Program-made: the position numbers and the translations under genes
NCBI GenBank assembly: GCA_035646375.1
Contig: DASRPM010000151.1
Location: 1 to 26,387 of the forward strand
Reading direction: 5' to 3'
Source of the DNA: DASYRM01 sp035646375
Lineage (GTDB): Bacteria; Acidobacteriota; Vicinamibacteria; Vicinamibacterales; UBA2999
Length of the DNA stretch: 26,387 nt
Notes under the pieces: generated by a model
Databases searched by the model: none
Told to the model about the DNA's origin: nothing
Seen by the model: only the letters and a program-made list of their open reading frames with translations
In this document: piece after piece, positions 26,282 to 26,387 of the stretch
How the letters are laid out: each line of letters opens with the position of its first letter
How positions within the stretch are numbered: position 1 is the first letter of the stretch

Positions 26282-26387
26282 ATGAGCCTCGGCACGCCTT
26301 CGCCCCAAGAACGCGAGGGGCTGTTCCGGCTGATGGCGGATAGCCTGCCGCTACTCGTCTGGATTTCTGGCTCCGACAAGCGCTGCA
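26282..26387 (+). CDS. PAS-domain protein, probable sensor kinase (5' end only)
   Basis: Begins at ATG 26282 with GAGG eight bases upstream and runs off the window after 35 codons. The visible text, MSLGTPSPQEREGLFRLMAD then SLPLLVWISGSDKRC, is the typical opening of a PAS domain (F-R-L-M-A-D-S-x-P-x-x-V-W). Close coupling to the REC-MEDS gene suggests the partner histidine kinase. The kinase domain itself is not seen. Confidence 0.75.
   Translation, partial: MSLGTPSPQEREGLFRLMADSLPLLVWISGSDKRC

Overview
The window is high-GC bacterial DNA with tightly packed, often overlapping genes and short intergenic gaps. The gene content fits an acidobacterium-like soil organism, possibly class Vicinamibacteria: monomeric NADP isocitrate dehydrogenase, an M61 peptidase, an exported cytochrome c/copper monooxygenase-like protein, ScyD/ScyE-like remnants and many signal-peptide hypotheticals. 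That assignment is inference; there is no rRNA or other marker gene here.

Layout. (1) 1-6025, housekeeping: a partial M61 peptidase (-) diverges from icd (+). An rfbA-rfbC pair (-) for dTDP-rhamnose synthesis follows, then a NUDT19-like Nudix hydrolase (+). (2) 6017-14112, a long run of minus-strand genes. In transcription order these are an exported metallo-beta-lactamase-fold protein with altered metal ligands, two paralogous 285-residue exported proteins, a UDP-sugar epimerase, a ferrochelatase with a replaced active-site Glu, an APC-type permease, and a cytochrome c/copper-monooxygenase-like protein. Four of the six junctions are overlaps or gaps under 10 nt, so much of the run is probably one operon. 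(3) 14270-15718, a beta-propeller lipoprotein (+) ended by a clear intrinsic terminator. (4) 15756-16443, a decay zone: a frameshifted 3' remnant of a ScyD/ScyE-like gene (-) abuts a headless 3' fragment of another gene (+). (5) 16447-24993, a minus-strand module of two very large beta-rich proteins of unknown function (1107 and 1454 residues, overlapping by one base) and a small two-TM protein with an OmpA-like end. This is the best candidate for an undescribed system. (6) 25141-26387, a possible 41-residue small protein, a REC-MEDS regulator and the start of a PAS-domain protein, probably its partner kinase.

A family of short intergenic palindromes runs through the first 7.6 kb. They share a TTCA or TTTA loop and flanks such as CGTAGGGGC or GATGTAGAGGGCGG, while the stem sequence varies with pairing kept. 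They sit beside or inside stop codons: one supplies the rfbC stop and one touches the permease stop. No CRISPR array, IS element, rRNA or intact tRNA was found.
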